From assembly GCF_036370855.1 (NCBI RefSeq), contig NC_088101.1, positions 6,207,501 through 6,271,500 on the forward strand: 64,000 nt of DNA. The letters are read 5' to 3'. Below the pieces are notes generated by a model. It ran no database searches, had not been told where the DNA came from, and saw only the letters and a list, made by a program, of their open reading frames with translations. A program made the translations under genes and the position numbers. Shown here in pieces: positions 34,037 to 47,500 of this stretch; positions within the stretch are counted from its first letter, which is position 1, and each line of letters opens with the position of its first letter. The stretch is from Dromaius novaehollandiae (Eukaryota > Chordata > Aves > Casuariiformes > Dromaiidae).

Positions 34037-34768
34037 CCGGGCTCCCAGCACCAGGAGCAGCCGGGTCCCCCCGCCTGCCCCAGGTCTGGCCCCGGAGCCC
34101 CGGGCTCGGCCCCGTCTCACCCCCCCCGGCCCCGTGTGCGGGTCGGGGCAGCGGCAGCGACAGCAGCCCCAGCCCGGGCAGTTCCGGGCGGCACTCGGCA
34201 GCTCGGCCGGGGCGGCCCCGCGGGGGGAGCAGTGCCCGGGCCCAGGCCCTGCCCGGCCCCGCCCGCCCGCCGCAGCCCGGCAGCCCCGGCCCGCTCGCAG
34301 CCCCAGCCCTGGCTCTCCCCCACGTCCCCTCCCCCGCGGCCGAGCCCCCCCCACTCCTCAGCTGGGGCCGCCGCCCTCCCCGCCCCCAGCGCCACGCGGG
34401 GCGACGGAAGTGGGATGGAGGCACCAGAACGACGGCAGCCGCGACAGACCAAACTGAGCTTCTCGCACGCGGCGGCCCGCGCATGCGCCCTGGCACCGAC
34501 CCGCCCCCGAGCTCCCGGCTCCGCCCCCACCCCCGAGAGCGGCCCCGGCCCGGCCCCGCCCCCGCACTCCGGGCCTCAGAGCGGCCCCGGCCCTGGCAAC
34601 GGCCCCGCCGCGGCCTGTGTCACGAGCCCGCCGTCCTCGGCCAGGCCGCGCGCGCTGCAGGGGACTTGCCGGCAGTGCGGGGCGACCGGTGGGACGTGCC
34701 GGCAGTGCGGGGCGACCGGTGAGTCCCGCTCCCCCGCCGCGGGACCGGGCTGCCCGTGCCCGGCCCCA
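34037..34768. promoter_or_regulatory. CpG island, candidate promoter of copy B
   Basis: This is the same island as at 14470-15200, with the NRF1-type palindrome at 34478-34489 and the same 30-bp tandem pair ending in a plus-strand GTGAGT. It lies about 3 kb upstream of the copy B start codon. It differs from the copy A island by only a few substitutions, which include a change in the Sp1-like boxes at about 34499. Confidence 0.6.
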
Positions 34769-34807
34769 GCGCTGCGCCCCCCCCGCACCCGCGGTCCTGC
34801 CATGCCC

Positions 34808-35400
34808 CTGGGGAGCAGCCCTGCCCGCTGCCCCCTCGGGGCCCCTCTCAGTGCCTCCCAGTGTCCCCGGAGTCCCCAGGCACCTCCCAGTGCCCCCCAG
34901 TAGCCCCAGTGCTCCCCGCACCCCCACTTGCCCCTCGGTCCCTCTGCTCCCCCTGGGGCCCCTCCCAGCCCTAGTCCTAGTCCCACCCCATCAGCCCTCT
35001 CACTCCAGTTCCCCCTGGTCTCCCCGGGCAACTCTGGGTGCCCCCTCATTTCCCCAGGCACCTCCTGGTATCCCCCAGTGTCCGCAGTATCCCCAAGCAC
35101 CTCCCAGTGCCCCCAGGGCCCCCGGCTGCTCCCCCTGCCCCCATCGCCCCAAGCACCTCCCAGTATCCCCAGGCCCCCCAGTGTCCCATATGCCCCCAGG
35201 CACCTCCCAGTGTCCCCAGTGCCCCCTACTGTCCCCACTTGCCCCTCGGTCCCTCTACTCCCCCTGGGGCCCCTCTCATCCCCAGTCCCACCCCATAGGC
35301 CCTACTCACCCCAGAGCTCCCAGTGCCCCAGGCTGCTCCCACTGCCCCCGTCACCCCCAGGCCCCCCTCACCCCGCTCTCTCCACTCCCCTGTGTCCCCA
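34808..35400. repeat. C-rich degenerate minisatellite between copies C and B
   Basis: This is essentially identical to the element at 15240-15832, including the paired 311-bp blocks and the four five-G runs on the minus strand (35110-35142). Confidence 0.8.
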
Positions 35401-35511
35401 GGCAGCGCCACACTGCACCAAGGCCACATCTGGGGGGTGGCAGGGCCGGGGCCGGCGCAAGACCCCCCACAGAGCCCCACACAGCTGGCACTTTCCCTGC
35501 GAGGACGCAGC

Positions 35512-35517
35512 TTTATT
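35512..35517 (-). terminator. Poly(A) signal of copy C
   Basis: AATAAA on the minus strand, at the position equivalent to the copy B signal and with identical flanks. Confidence 0.7.
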
Positions 35518-38500
35518 GATCTCCTGCCCCGAGCAGCTGGGGGCCCCCGGCGTGGGGCACTGCGGCTGCTGCCTGCCACGTGCGGGGGGCCTCGATGGAC
35601 CGCCACCTCCACCAAGCTGCAACGACACCGACGCCGCGGAGAGGCACCGTGGGCGCCTGGCCGCGATACCACCGGCACCCCGTGGCTCCCGGCCAGGGCG
35701 GCTTCCCCGGCAGCACCCCAGGGCCGTGCGAGCCCCGTGCACGCCCCAGCTGTTGGCATCCGCGGGGCCTCCGGACGCTGCCTTGGCCCGTGGGGCAGCA
35801 GTGCAGCCACCAGCACCTACCTCCCGACGGGAACACCAGGTCCTGCTGCTGCAGCCACGCGGTCGGCGCTGTGTCCAGGAGGAGGCCTGGCATGAGGATG
35901 CCACTGTCAGGACATGGCCACGGCCATCGCCATGGCCCCAACCCCACCTCGACCTCAACCTCGACCCCTGACCCCGACCCGACCCGGGGACGCGGCCGCG
36001 AGCAGTGCCAGAACCCAGCGCTGCCTCTCACCCAGGACGTGGACGGCTGCCGCCTGCGGCGCCACGCAGCTCCCCATGCAGCAGCTCCGGGCTGTGCTCC
36101 AGAGCCTCTCCAGCAGCGCGGGGCAGTCTTGGGCCTGGGGCAACGCAGGGGCGCAGGAGCTCGTCGCTGGCTCCAAGCGCCCCTCCGTCCCCCCTCCATC
36201 CTCCCTCCACCCACAGCCCAGGCCCACGTGGCCCCCCGGCGCGGGAGCCACAGGGCGGGTGGCCGGCGCAGGGACACGACCCCAGCGCAGCGCTCGCTCA
36301 CCAGGTGCCTGCAGATCTCATCCTGCAGCTCGGCCGCGCTCAGCCCGATGCTTGCGGCGATGCGCTGCCGCACCCTCTTCAACCCCAGAAACGGGGCACA
36401 CAGGTGCAGGGAGACCTTGCACGCCTGGAAAAGAGCACCGGGCCTGCTCATGGGGATGCTGCGCGCCAGCCCCGGAGCTGAGCGAGGAACCTCGCCGCCG
36501 CAGCAGCACCAGCCAAGGCCTGCGGACACGTCGGCAACACACGCCAGCCAGAGCAGCCCAAGGGCTCTTACGTTGCAGACGGCCGGGGCCGGGTCCCCGA
36601 GGTGCAGCACCAGGCTGGGAAATGCCGCCTCCACCTCTCTGCTGAAAAATGACCTCCTCCGAGAGGCGGAGGAGGCCAGGGCGCCATAGAGGACGAAGGC
36701 CGAGCGGCGCAGCACCTCTTCCTCCTGCAATGAGAAAGGCCGTTGGGCAGAGGCTGCGAGCGAGGGCGCCGCGCACGAGCCACTTGGCCCCAGCGGGGTG
36801 CTGCCCGCGGGGGACGGCGGCCCCGCGACGACTCCCACCTGCCAACAGGAGAACGAGCGACTCCACTCACCGCCCCCCAGAACGCCCGGCTGGCCCTGGA
36901 GATCTCTTCAAAGGCAGAGCCCACGGCCCTCGCCTCCAGCAGCCCCAGCACCTTTGCCAGCACCAGCAGGCTCTCGGCAGCCACCTCTGTGCTGGCCGCG
37001 TCCTCCAGGCCTCTGAGCAGCACCGACACCACGGCCGCCCCGTGCCTCCGCAGCTGCAGAGCAACAGGCGCATGAACTGCTCACTGCTCCCGCCTCTCAC
37101 CGCTGCTCTCCGCCGCGGCGCCAAGGACGGCACTTGCCGGAGCAAGCCCGGAGCAGACCCCAGCCACAGGAGCCCCAGCCGGCACCCCGTGTCCCCTTTG
37201 CCACCCTGATGATGCCAGAGCGAGGAGCGCGGCCTCAGCACGGCCCCGCGCCTGCCTCTGCTCCTCTCTCCGGGCTCCTCAAGCCCCCCGGGCAGCTCTC
37301 CACTCCGGGCTGCGCTCAGAGCCCAGGAAAGGCCGCCTCACCTTCGCGGGTGCTCCGCTGGCCGCGTTGCCCAGACCTCTCACGGCCATCTGCTGCACGG
37401 TGCTGACGGGGTCGCGCGCTCTCTCCCCCAAGGCCTCTAGGAGCGGCTTCAGCAGCTTCCTCTCCTCCACTAGCTTGTCCTTCATCAGCTGCAATCAAGT
37501 CACGTGGCCGCTAGCATCGGCCGCGATTCGCGCCGGGCGAGACGCAGGAACCCCTCCGAGCCCCCCCTGCTCTGCTGCTGCCTCACCTCGGCAAAGAAAG
37601 CTGTGGCCGTGAGCCGCAGGTTGGCAGAGGGCGAATCCAGCCAGGGGAAGAGGCTCTGCAGCAGGCGCTGTGGGACGAGCTCTGCACGGAGCAGCACGCT
37701 GCGCACAGAGCACAAGCAGGCTCGTGACACGCAGTCACGCGGGACGGCCGCAGGCTGCGACTCCCACCTTCTCCCGCTCCCACGCAGACACCGCTCTGCA
37801 CCTCAGCAGAGCTCCCAAGTGCGCAGGAAGCTCCCAGCAGCCCTTTCCCCGGGCGCATCCCGGGCTCTCACCTCGCCAGGAGACACACGCCGGTGCTGTG
37901 AGCCCGGGGCTCTGCCAGGGACGCCCACGCTCCCTGCTCCCGGAGCAGCCGCAGCCACCGATTGTCCAGGCACCTCGCCAGCACCAGCTCCAATGCCGCC
38001 ACAAAAAGGCTGGTGAAAAAACCCAAAGAAAGCTCTAGGCACAGCAGTTTGGGGGAAGATTTCTCTTCAGCAGAGCCCCGCAACGGCCCCCGGCCGCAAC
38101 ACAGTTTATGGGCAGGAACGACCGTGCTGCGGCCAAATCCCCAGGCGCGCTGCCCTGCAGCGACCAGTCCCACCACCTCACGGAGGCAGCCCAGTGCCAG
38201 CGGGACAATTGGGTGCTCCTGCAAGGCCATGGACCGCACGACCAAAGACCTGGGGCACAGGCCAGCCCTGCCCCTGCCCCTACTCCTGCCACTGCCGCTC
38301 CTCACCTGCCCGGCATGTCAGCGCTCTCCAGGTCCCCAACGGACGGTGCCAGCTCCTCCCCCAGCGTCTCGCTGACCTGCCTCAGAAGGCCGGGAAGCAG
38401 GTAGGGAAGCAGGCGCTGGACCAGTGTCTTCCTCTGCAGCACTGACACCACCTCGCAGAGGGCGTGGGTGATCTGCAGAGAAATCCAACCAAGAGCCACC

Positions 38501-41500
38501 TGGTAAAACAAGGGCTTTTCCCACCAGCCACGGCCCCTGCCAGCCAGGGAGCTTTCACTGTCTCCAATTCTCACTGCAGCGACAGCCTTGCGGCCCAGCA
38601 GCAGCAAACTGTCCCGGCTCCCCACACTGCTAACGCTGTCGCCACCCCGGCACAGCACCCCGCGAGGCTCCACGGGCACTCGCAAAGGGCACAAAACTCC
38701 CTTGTGCAGAAGCACGAGCTGGAAAGCAGACGTGGAGTGGCACTAATGCCTGGGCCGCTGACCGTACCGTGCGAGGCTCCAGGGCAGCCTGGCTGCTGCC
38801 CAGCTCCCGAGTGCAGCACTCGCTCCTGTGGCTGCTCTTTCCCGCTGCCCTTAACTTTTCAGTTAAGCACACCAGGATTTGGCACCCCAGGACGCTTCTC
38901 CCCAGGCTCCTCCACACCTCCACCATGTCGCTGCAAGGGAACAGATGCTTGCCCGTAAGCCCGCATCCCCGGGTACCTGCGGCACCCTCACGAGAGGCCA
39001 AACGCTCCCCTCGTCTGCATCGGGGATGGCGATGCCCAGGTCCGGACAGGGAAACGAGCCCGTGATCCTGCAGTGCTCGCCTTTCCTGGGGAAAAACCAC
39101 CTGCTTCCGACCGGGACCCCCCACGCAGGCACACCCCACGGCTGGGTCTGGCGGCAGAGGGAAGGGCGAGTGCACAGACCTGTCTGTGGGCAGGCACGCC
39201 TGGAGGAGGCTGTCGAGCACCGGCTGTGGGTGAGAGTGGGCCAGGAGGAACATGGCCCGCAGCACAAAGCACCTGCGAGCGCTCTGCCGGGTGCTCCGCA
39301 GGCAGGTGTAAAGGAGGTGCACGAGTCTGGGCACCTGAAAGGAGGAAGGCGACAAAGAACGGCTCGGCACGTCCTTTCCCCGTCTGTCTTCGGGGCCAAC
39401 AGCCAACAACAGAGAGCAGCCAAAGGTGAATGCAAAAAATGCCTCTCTCACCTCCTCCTGGAATATTTGCTCTCCGCAATCCCCCAGGAAGGTGAGCGTC
39501 CACCGCTCAGCGGCCCACGCGCACACGGGCCTGGTGCACAGCAGGCTCTCCACAATGCTGCTCATGAAGCCTGAGGCCTGGCCTCGGGGGAAATATTTGC
39601 AAACGAGCTGGGGAGAAATCAGAAACACAAGCGACCACCTCACAGGCTGCTCAGATGCAAAACTCACGTCCTGACAGCAGCACCCACACACACACACGCA
39701 CACGCACACGCACACACATACATATTGTGGCCCCCACTCTGCACTCCAGGGGCCAGTTACCTTCGCAATGTTGGTGGAGGTGGCCAGCAGAGACTCAGAG
39801 GTGATGGCACTGAGCCTCTCACGCAGGCGCCCGATCTCGTTGGTCCAGGGCGCCACGTCTGTGTTCTCGGCTGCAGCCAGGAGAAAGAGGAGTCATGTTC
39901 GCGGGGAACCAACCTCCGGCCACGCGGGTGGATAAGGGAGGACCCAAGGGAGGGTGGCGAAGGCCACGTCAAGCCAGGGCCCCCCAACGTAGCGCAGTGG
40001 GTTTGCCAGCCAGGCGAGGGTCCGGCCGCAGACAGGGACGGTCCCTGGCACTGGGGACACCGTCCTGCCCTCAGCAGCGGGGACAGCTCTGCCCGCTCTC
40101 CTCACCTCCTGTTCGGAGCAGGTGGCCGAGGCAGGTCACTGCCCACCAGCGGGACGCGGCCGACGTGTCGCACGTCAGAGGCCCCAGCAGTCCCGCCAGG
40201 GAGCCGAACCACTCGCAGGCACGGCCTCGCTGTGGGAGGAAGAGGCAGGCAAAAAGGTCACCGGTAGCCCCGTGGCCCGCTCTCCCTCTCCCGGCCTCAC
40301 TGCCCCCAAGCCGCAGCTGACCTGGGGGCAAACGAGGGGCTGCCCTGCAGCCCCAGGAGGCCCAAAACCCAGCGCCTGCCCACACAGAGCTCCCTGTGCA
40401 TGGGGTCCCCGCTCACCCTGTGCTCGCATCTCTCTTCATAAGAGCCCAGCACCTGCACGCACACCTGCAGGGCCCTCTCCCGCTCGCATGCGTGGGCCGA
40501 GGTGAGCCAGCGCCGCAGGACCTGGCACAGGCAGACCTGTCTCACCACGGGCATCCTTCTGCTCGACACCCCTCGCTGGCCCCCTCCCTTCCCGACCCTG
40601 CTACCTCCGCGGCCCCGGTCTCTCCGGGTGACCCGGCCCGTGGCAAGGAGCCCTTCCCCGTGGGGACCTCCCCACTCCGGGCTCCTGCCGTGGGCAGCAT
40701 TGAGTTGTGCAGCACCCCTCGCTCACAGCTGCGGCTGGGGAGAAGCTCTGGCTCATCTAGGGACTCTGCAGGACACTGCAAGCTGCCTGCAAGGAAGCTG
40801 CGGCCGATGGCAAAAGCCTGGATCCAAACTTTGGGCAAGGGGGCCTGGAACTAGGACCATTCCACTCTCCGCCAATGTGGGCGTTGCACCTAGTTACAGG
40901 GAAGCTCCCCTCCTCAGACCAGCCCCACGGGCACGATCCCCACGGCTCTGCCCCGCTCCGGCAGCGGCAACACTTTCCCTGCCACGCCGAGGACACTCAC
41001 CTGCACCATGTCCTCGAAGCGGATGGGGGCCAGCTCTGCCCAGAGAAGGGCTCCCATGAGCTGGCCCAGCGCTCGCAGGGACGGCGCCTGCACACCCTGA
41101 CACCAGAAAGGGGGACTGAGGCCGGGCACCCTGCGGAGACGCCAGCGCAGCCAGCGGCTGCCGGAGCATGGGGTGCCCGGACCTGAGCCCCCACCGAGGG
41201 GCAGCTGAGAAGGGCCAGTGCCTACCGGTGGGCATGAAGCAGCCACCGCCGTCTGCCCTCTCCTGTCCATCTGCTCCGGGCGACGAAGGCACACGATGCC
41301 CTGGCAGCACTGAGCCAGGAGGTGGCGGTTTTCCTCCCTGCTCAGACGGGGCTTCAGCTTGCTGCCAGCAGAAAAAAGGCACAGAAGACAGAGAGGCCGC
41401 TTACTAGCACTCTCCAGGCCGAGTCAGAGGACAACTGCCCTTGGCCCCATCGACAGCCCCAAATCCAGCACCCGCAGCCCCAGCCAGACCAGCCAGCTGC

Positions 41501-44500
41501 GCTGGGACATGCAGTGACTCCCACAGCCCCAGGGACAGACCCTACCTCAACTGCTGCATGGCCACGAGGGCCCGGGGGTGCACCGGGGACTCCTGGGGCT
41601 CTTCCTGAATCACCTCCTGCAAGTCACAGGCAGGCACACGCAAGGTGGGCAGCGGGCAGGGGTGCCGCAGAGCCTTCCCACCCACCCCGGCCAGGGGCTC
41701 TGCTGCCAGACCCCGCAGGCACCGGCTCCACCACCCCCATGGCTCCCACCAAGGCCCCGCAGGATGACGTGGCAGCTCCCTGGCGCCCGGACACACCACA
41801 TTCCCCTGCCACGGCCTCGAGCAGCAGCACCCACGCGCCCCGCCGGCTGGGGATGCGGCTCAGGGCCCTCAGGAGCTCGCGCACTGCCCCAGGAGACCAT
41901 CGGGCTCTGCACAAACCTGCCCCACGGCAGAGCCCAAAGCTCCCCTGCGCAACGTCCCCGGCTCTTGGCACTCACCAGCAGGGTCTGCAGCAGCTCCCGC
42001 TTGCAGCAGAGCTCAAACCTGGGGCCGGCGCCTGCAGCCTGGATGGCAAGGCTGATCTCAGTGATGCTCTGCACCAGGGAGAGCTTCAGCTGCGCATCCT
42101 GATCCCAGGGGAGAAAAACACACTTGGAGCTCTTCCAAGGCCCCAGGGCTGAAAGAGCAGCTGGGCTGGGGGGGATCCGCCTCCAAGCACAGCACAGGGA
42201 CAACACTGTGCCCTCCGGGAGCCCCGCGGAACCCAGCTCAGCACCTGCGCCCCACCAAGGAAACCTCTCTCCCCTCCTGGGAAGGAGCCTCCCACGGGGA
42301 GGGGAGCAGCTGCCCAGCTGCCAGCTGGAAAGACCCCGCAGACCCTGGCCCACGGCAGCAGGGCGAGCAGCACTGGTGCTGGCTGTGACGGGAGAGGTGC
42401 GCGTGGCAAGGCCCAGGAGAGGCCGGAGCTGGCGGCACCCGGCCGGCTCTGCCTCGCACCCCGAGCACCCACCTGGCAGCCCTCTCGGTAGAGCTGCAGG
42501 ACATTCGCCACCACGTCTCTCTCGACACGGGCGAGCAGCTGCTCCCTGGGGGCGCGCAGCGCCATCCGGCCGTACATCACCAGCAGCGCAGCGCGAGTAG
42601 CGCGGGTCCTTCTTGCCTTGCTCTGCCGGGGGGGTCGACGGAGAAGCACCGAGACGTCAGCCCGTGGCCCTGCTGTGCCCGGGACCCTGCACGCTCCCGA
42701 GGCGGGAGCTGCCCCGCACCCGACCGGCGGCTCAGCTCCCCACGCACCTCCCGGCAGCTCCCCGCAACAACACCGCGGGCCCTTTACCTTCTTGCGTTTC
42801 AAAGTCCCCGTGAACTCCTTCACCAAGGACAAGGCCAGCTGGAAGTGGCTCTCGGCACAGCGGGACACAACTGAAACCATGCCCTGCAGCACAGCAGAAA
42901 CGGGCAGTCGCTCCAGCCCCAACGCCCAGCCCTGGCTGGCTCTGCTTTCCCCAGGGAAACGGCCGCAAACAGAACAGCAGCAAGGGCTGCAGCAGGGCAC
43001 GCAGAGCCCCTCTGTCCCAGGGACATGCAGGGGACACGCGGGAAAGCAGGGCGACACGAGGAAACCTCACCTGCGCCTGCCACAGCTCCAGGAAGTTGGC
43101 TGCTTTCAGGTGCTCCAAGGTCTGCTCCTGCACGTGGTGGAGACACCCACAAGCTGCCAGGGCCGTGCCGAGAGCCTTGTACAGGAACCGCTGCAAGAGA
43201 AGAGGCCGAGCCCCGCCTGTGGTGACAGCCTGGCCTGGCCAGAGAGGGCCAGGCCACACTGGCCACACTGTGCCAGGACCTGCCGAGGCGCCTGCGGCAC
43301 CGGCCCCACAGCAGCCGGCGGCCAGCCCGGCCCCGCCGCCAGCTCAGCACAGAGGGGAGTGCGAGCCCCTTCGTGGGGAAAGAGAGCAGGCAGCAGGGAA
43401 ACCAGCCCGCGCGGCAGAGCACCAGCGCCAGCCCTCGCCCCGGCCTGAGTGTCCCCGGGCTCTGCCGCCGCAGCCCTCGGGGCGCGCGAGCCACAGCCAC
43501 GCCACGCAGGGAACAAACCTTCTCCCAGGACAGGCGGGGAGAGCTGCCCAGCTGCCGGCTCAGCTCCTGGCTCAGGCCCACGGTCCAGGCCTCACTCGCA
43601 ATGAGCTCCAGAGAGGTTTGCAGGAACTAGGGCAGAGTGGGAGATGAAGCAAACGCCCCCCTGCCCTTGGCCGGGGCCTTTTGCTCATCCAAGTGGCCCT
43701 GGAGACTGCCGGGCAGAGCTCCCCCTCGCGACAGCCTGTCTCCTCACCCGCCCCTCTTGCAACCTGCCTCTCGCTCTTCCCCTAATGCGCCACTCGAGGC
43801 CCCTGGGCTCGGCACACGCCAGAAGCAGGCAGTGCCATGGCATGGGGCCACGCTGGAGGCCTCTGCCCCAGCCTTCGGCTGCATTTGTGCTCAGCTGTGC
43901 CCCACGTGCCGAGAGCAGCTCCTCTGAGCGGGCAGCACACACGGCTGGAGCAGGCGCCGGGGGCTCGGGACATGCCTGCACCGCTCGGTGCCCAAACAGG
44001 GAGCCCCCAGGTTCCTCCCACCACTTTTCCTGCCCCCCGTTTGCCCTATCCAGCAAGGGCCCCCACAGGGACGCTGTACCTTCAGCAGAAGGCTCTCCCA
44101 CTCGGCCACGTCCAGGGAGCTCGCTGTTGTTCCTGCAAAGCCCGAGGAAGCAAAGCCCTCGCTGTTATCTCAGCGAGCACCACGGCAGAGCCCGGGTGTC
44201 TCCTTTGCAGTCTGATGCCCCAAAGCCTCAGGCCACCAGGCTGACAAGCGCCCGCAAACCCGGCACCGTTCCCTGCTGCCAGGCTGGGGAGCTGAGGGCA
44301 TTTTGCTGCCCCCTCCACCCCCCAGCCTCTCCCTCCCGCCAGCACTTTACCTGCCAGGTGCTGCAGCAGCAGGGGGATGTCTGCGGCCCACTTTGCCCCC
44401 ACGGCTCCGTGGATCGTGCCGGGGAGCGCCTGCAGCAGCTGCAGGGCCGCGGCTCCACGGCCACCGCCCGCGTGTGGAGCCACTGCCGCCACCACCTAGG

Positions 44501-47500
44501 CCAGGGCAGGAGAGAGATGGGCTCGCTCCTGCCCCAGGAGCTGTGGCTACCCTGCAGGCAGGCAGGTCAGCACTGCCCCGGCTTGCAGCAGGCAGCCAGT
44601 GGCTTTGCCCAGGGACTGCCGTGCCACAGGAGGAGCAGGAGCCCCTGACAGGCACCCTGCGACACGCTCCTGCCTCCTCCCGGGGCACCCGGCACCGGCC
44701 TCAGCACCGTCTCTCCTGCCCTCTGCCCTTGCCCCAGCCACAAAAGTTCTTTCCCCGGGGCCCCGCTACTCACCAGCAGGCGAGCCAGCAGGGCCTGGGG
44801 AGCTGGCAGAGCGGCTGTGGGCAGAAAGAAAGGCTGCGTGAGACGCCCAGCCCCACCGGGCCCTGCCCGCCCCATGTCCCAAGCCCTCACGTGGGGCTGA
44901 AGGGGACCCCGGCCGCGCCGCCTCCGCACAGTCCCTGACGGGCTCCCACGCTGAACAGCTGCCGCTGAAGGCAGCCCCAGCACGGCAGGAACCAGCCCCT
45001 GGGCCCCGGCAAGAGCTGGGCACAGCAGCGCCAGGTGGCTCTGCCCCTGCCCCTGCCCCTGCGCGGGGCTGGCACGGGACGCAGGCACACGCGCTGCCCT
45101 GCGCCCACCCAGCCTGGCACAGCGCTCCGCGACTTTCTGCTCCCCACCTGGCTCCTCAGACTCCAGGGCCTCAGGCGCCGCCTCCTCTTGCTCCTGCTCT
45201 GCCCTGTCCCGTCTCTCGGCCAGGCTGCGCAGGCAGCGGCAGAGCGGGACCAACATGCCCGTGTACTTGGCTGGCACCACGTACCACAGCAGCTTCGGCC
45301 ACAGGAGCTGCAGGCAAGAACCAGGCCATTTGGCACACTGGCGTTTCCACCCCTCCGGTCCAGTTCCCCCATCGCTGCCGCATCTCCGGCACCGGCCCAG
45401 CCCCTCGGCCTCGCTCCTTCCCTAACTCAGCAGCTGTGGTCTCGCCCTGCCTTCCTCCTCCACCTTCTCTCCCTCTCGCCCGCCGTGCTTCGCACCCCTT
45501 TCCCCCTCCCAGCACCAGCAAGTCCGGCCCCGCAGAGCTCGCCCCAGCTCTTCTCAGCTGCGCTGGTGGCTAAGGTGGGGGGTCCCAGCGCACAGGTGGA
45601 GGACGACTCACTTTGGCCACCGCTCCGGCAGAGACATCCAGCGTGCCCAGCACGTGGGCGCACAGGCTCTGAACAGCCCTTTCTTCCCGCGCTTTCACCA
45701 TGCTAAGGTTTCCCATTGCCTGCAAGACAGACGCGGGAAACACCCGTCACTGCCCCATCCCAGACCTCGCGGTGCATGCGACAGGGAGGCCGCTCCCTCT
45801 GGGGCACTGTGGCCGGCGGCCCTGCTGTGCCGGGCTCCCCGCTGCCAGGGACACCCATGGCAACACGGCACGGCCAGGGCATGGGAGGCAGCCCCGGTGC
45901 CGCACTCTGCCCTTACCAGTCTGCCCGAGGCCCGGCTGAACTCGCTGAAGAGGTGCCCCACCACGTCCCACGCCGAGCAGCCCAGGGCACTGGAGCGCAG
46001 CAGCTCCCCAATGAAATGCAGCACTGCCCTCCTCACCTGCAGTCACGGGAGGCTGCAGTCATGACCCGGCCCAAAGCCCAGCGGAGCTGCCTTCGCCGTG
46101 CTGCAGCCCTTCTGGCCGGGCCGCGCAGCAGCAGCCCTCACTCCCTGGCCGCCACCGGCCTCCAGCCCCGGGCCCTGCCTTGGCCTGTGGCTATGGCCTC
46201 GCCAGGCTCTGCCCGGGAAAAGGGCTGCTGTGCCCCGGTGGCAGCACCAGCCCTGCCCAAACCAGCTCACCTGGGCCGCGGGGTCATGGCACACGGACTG
46301 CACCAGCTTCGCAAACAGGGGCAGCTTCTCCCTCGTGTCTGGGGCTGCAGGAGACAAGGAGAGGTGGGTGCTGAGGCCGAGCCCCCGTTCCTGCAGGGAT
46401 TCGTCACAGCTCCCCGGCTTTCCATACACAAGCGGGACAGAAAAGCAGGGCCAGACTGCGCGTCAGAAGCAGCAGCAGCATCCCAGGGGGACGCCATTTT
46501 TCCAGCCTGCCTTACTGACCGTCAGAGCGGACCAGAGCTTGCAGCACTGCCACGGCTGCCACGCGATCGGCCTTGTTCCCGTTCCTCAGCTTGTAGTAGA
46601 GGAACTCGATGGTCTCCTCCGGGCAAATTCGGGCTGTGGGGAAGAAATCACGCTTGGCATCAGTGAGCAGTGTCTTCCCACTCGGGCAGGTTCGCAAGAG
46701 AGCTGCTGGGACACGGCAGTGCGGCACCAGCTCGCCTCTGCTTACCCTGCAGCACCATGCAGCGGCACAGCTCTGCTCTGTGCTCTGGGCTGGGCGGCTC
46801 CATCTCATCGCAGAGCTGTGGGAACAAGGCACGTTTCAGAGAAAGCCGGATCGGCGGGGAGAGGGACAGAAAAGCAACCGCACTGTCAGCGCTCGTCTCG
46901 CGGGTGGCTCTGGGCACAGAGCCACAACCAGAGCCCCGAGCCCCAGGCACACGCAGAGCTGTGCAGCAGCCAAGGCTGCCCAGGAGCCCCAGGCCAGCGA
47001 CGCGGCACCAGGCCTTACCTGCTGGTGCACAGCAGTGGCGATGGCCAGATGCCTGGCCCGGGGCACGCGGGTCTGAATGTCTGCCACAGCCCCCAGGAAA
47101 TAGCCGAGACTCTGCAAGGGAGTGTGGGAGGGAGGGAGAGGGCGGCTGTCACTGCGAGCCACCCAGAAAGCGAGAAAGCAGCATCGCTGGGAGATGCCGC
47201 GGCTGGAACCCACTTGCAGGGAAACCCCAGCCCCGCACGGGGCTTCTGGCTCATCCTTCCCACAGAGCAGCACCACGAGGTCTCTCCTCCACGCAGCCCT
47301 GCCGGGATGGCCTTTCCTGGCACACTGCCCCCCCTTGCACCTCTCCCCGTCACAGGGGCTGGACGCGGCCCTGGGCGTGAGGGCAGAGCTCCTCACACAC
47401 TCCCAGCCCCGGGAGGCGGCGCAGCCTCCCCTCCCAAGCCACTCGCCCCAGCCACTCACCACTCCCTCCTGGCCCTCCCGCCATGCTGGTTTCTTCCAGC

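Larger units (their letters stand above)
19368..38934. repeat. Tandem 19.6-kb array unit 2
   Basis: This is the longest unit (19,567 bp) and the only complete one without a large deletion, so it is the best reference for the array. Confidence 0.95.
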
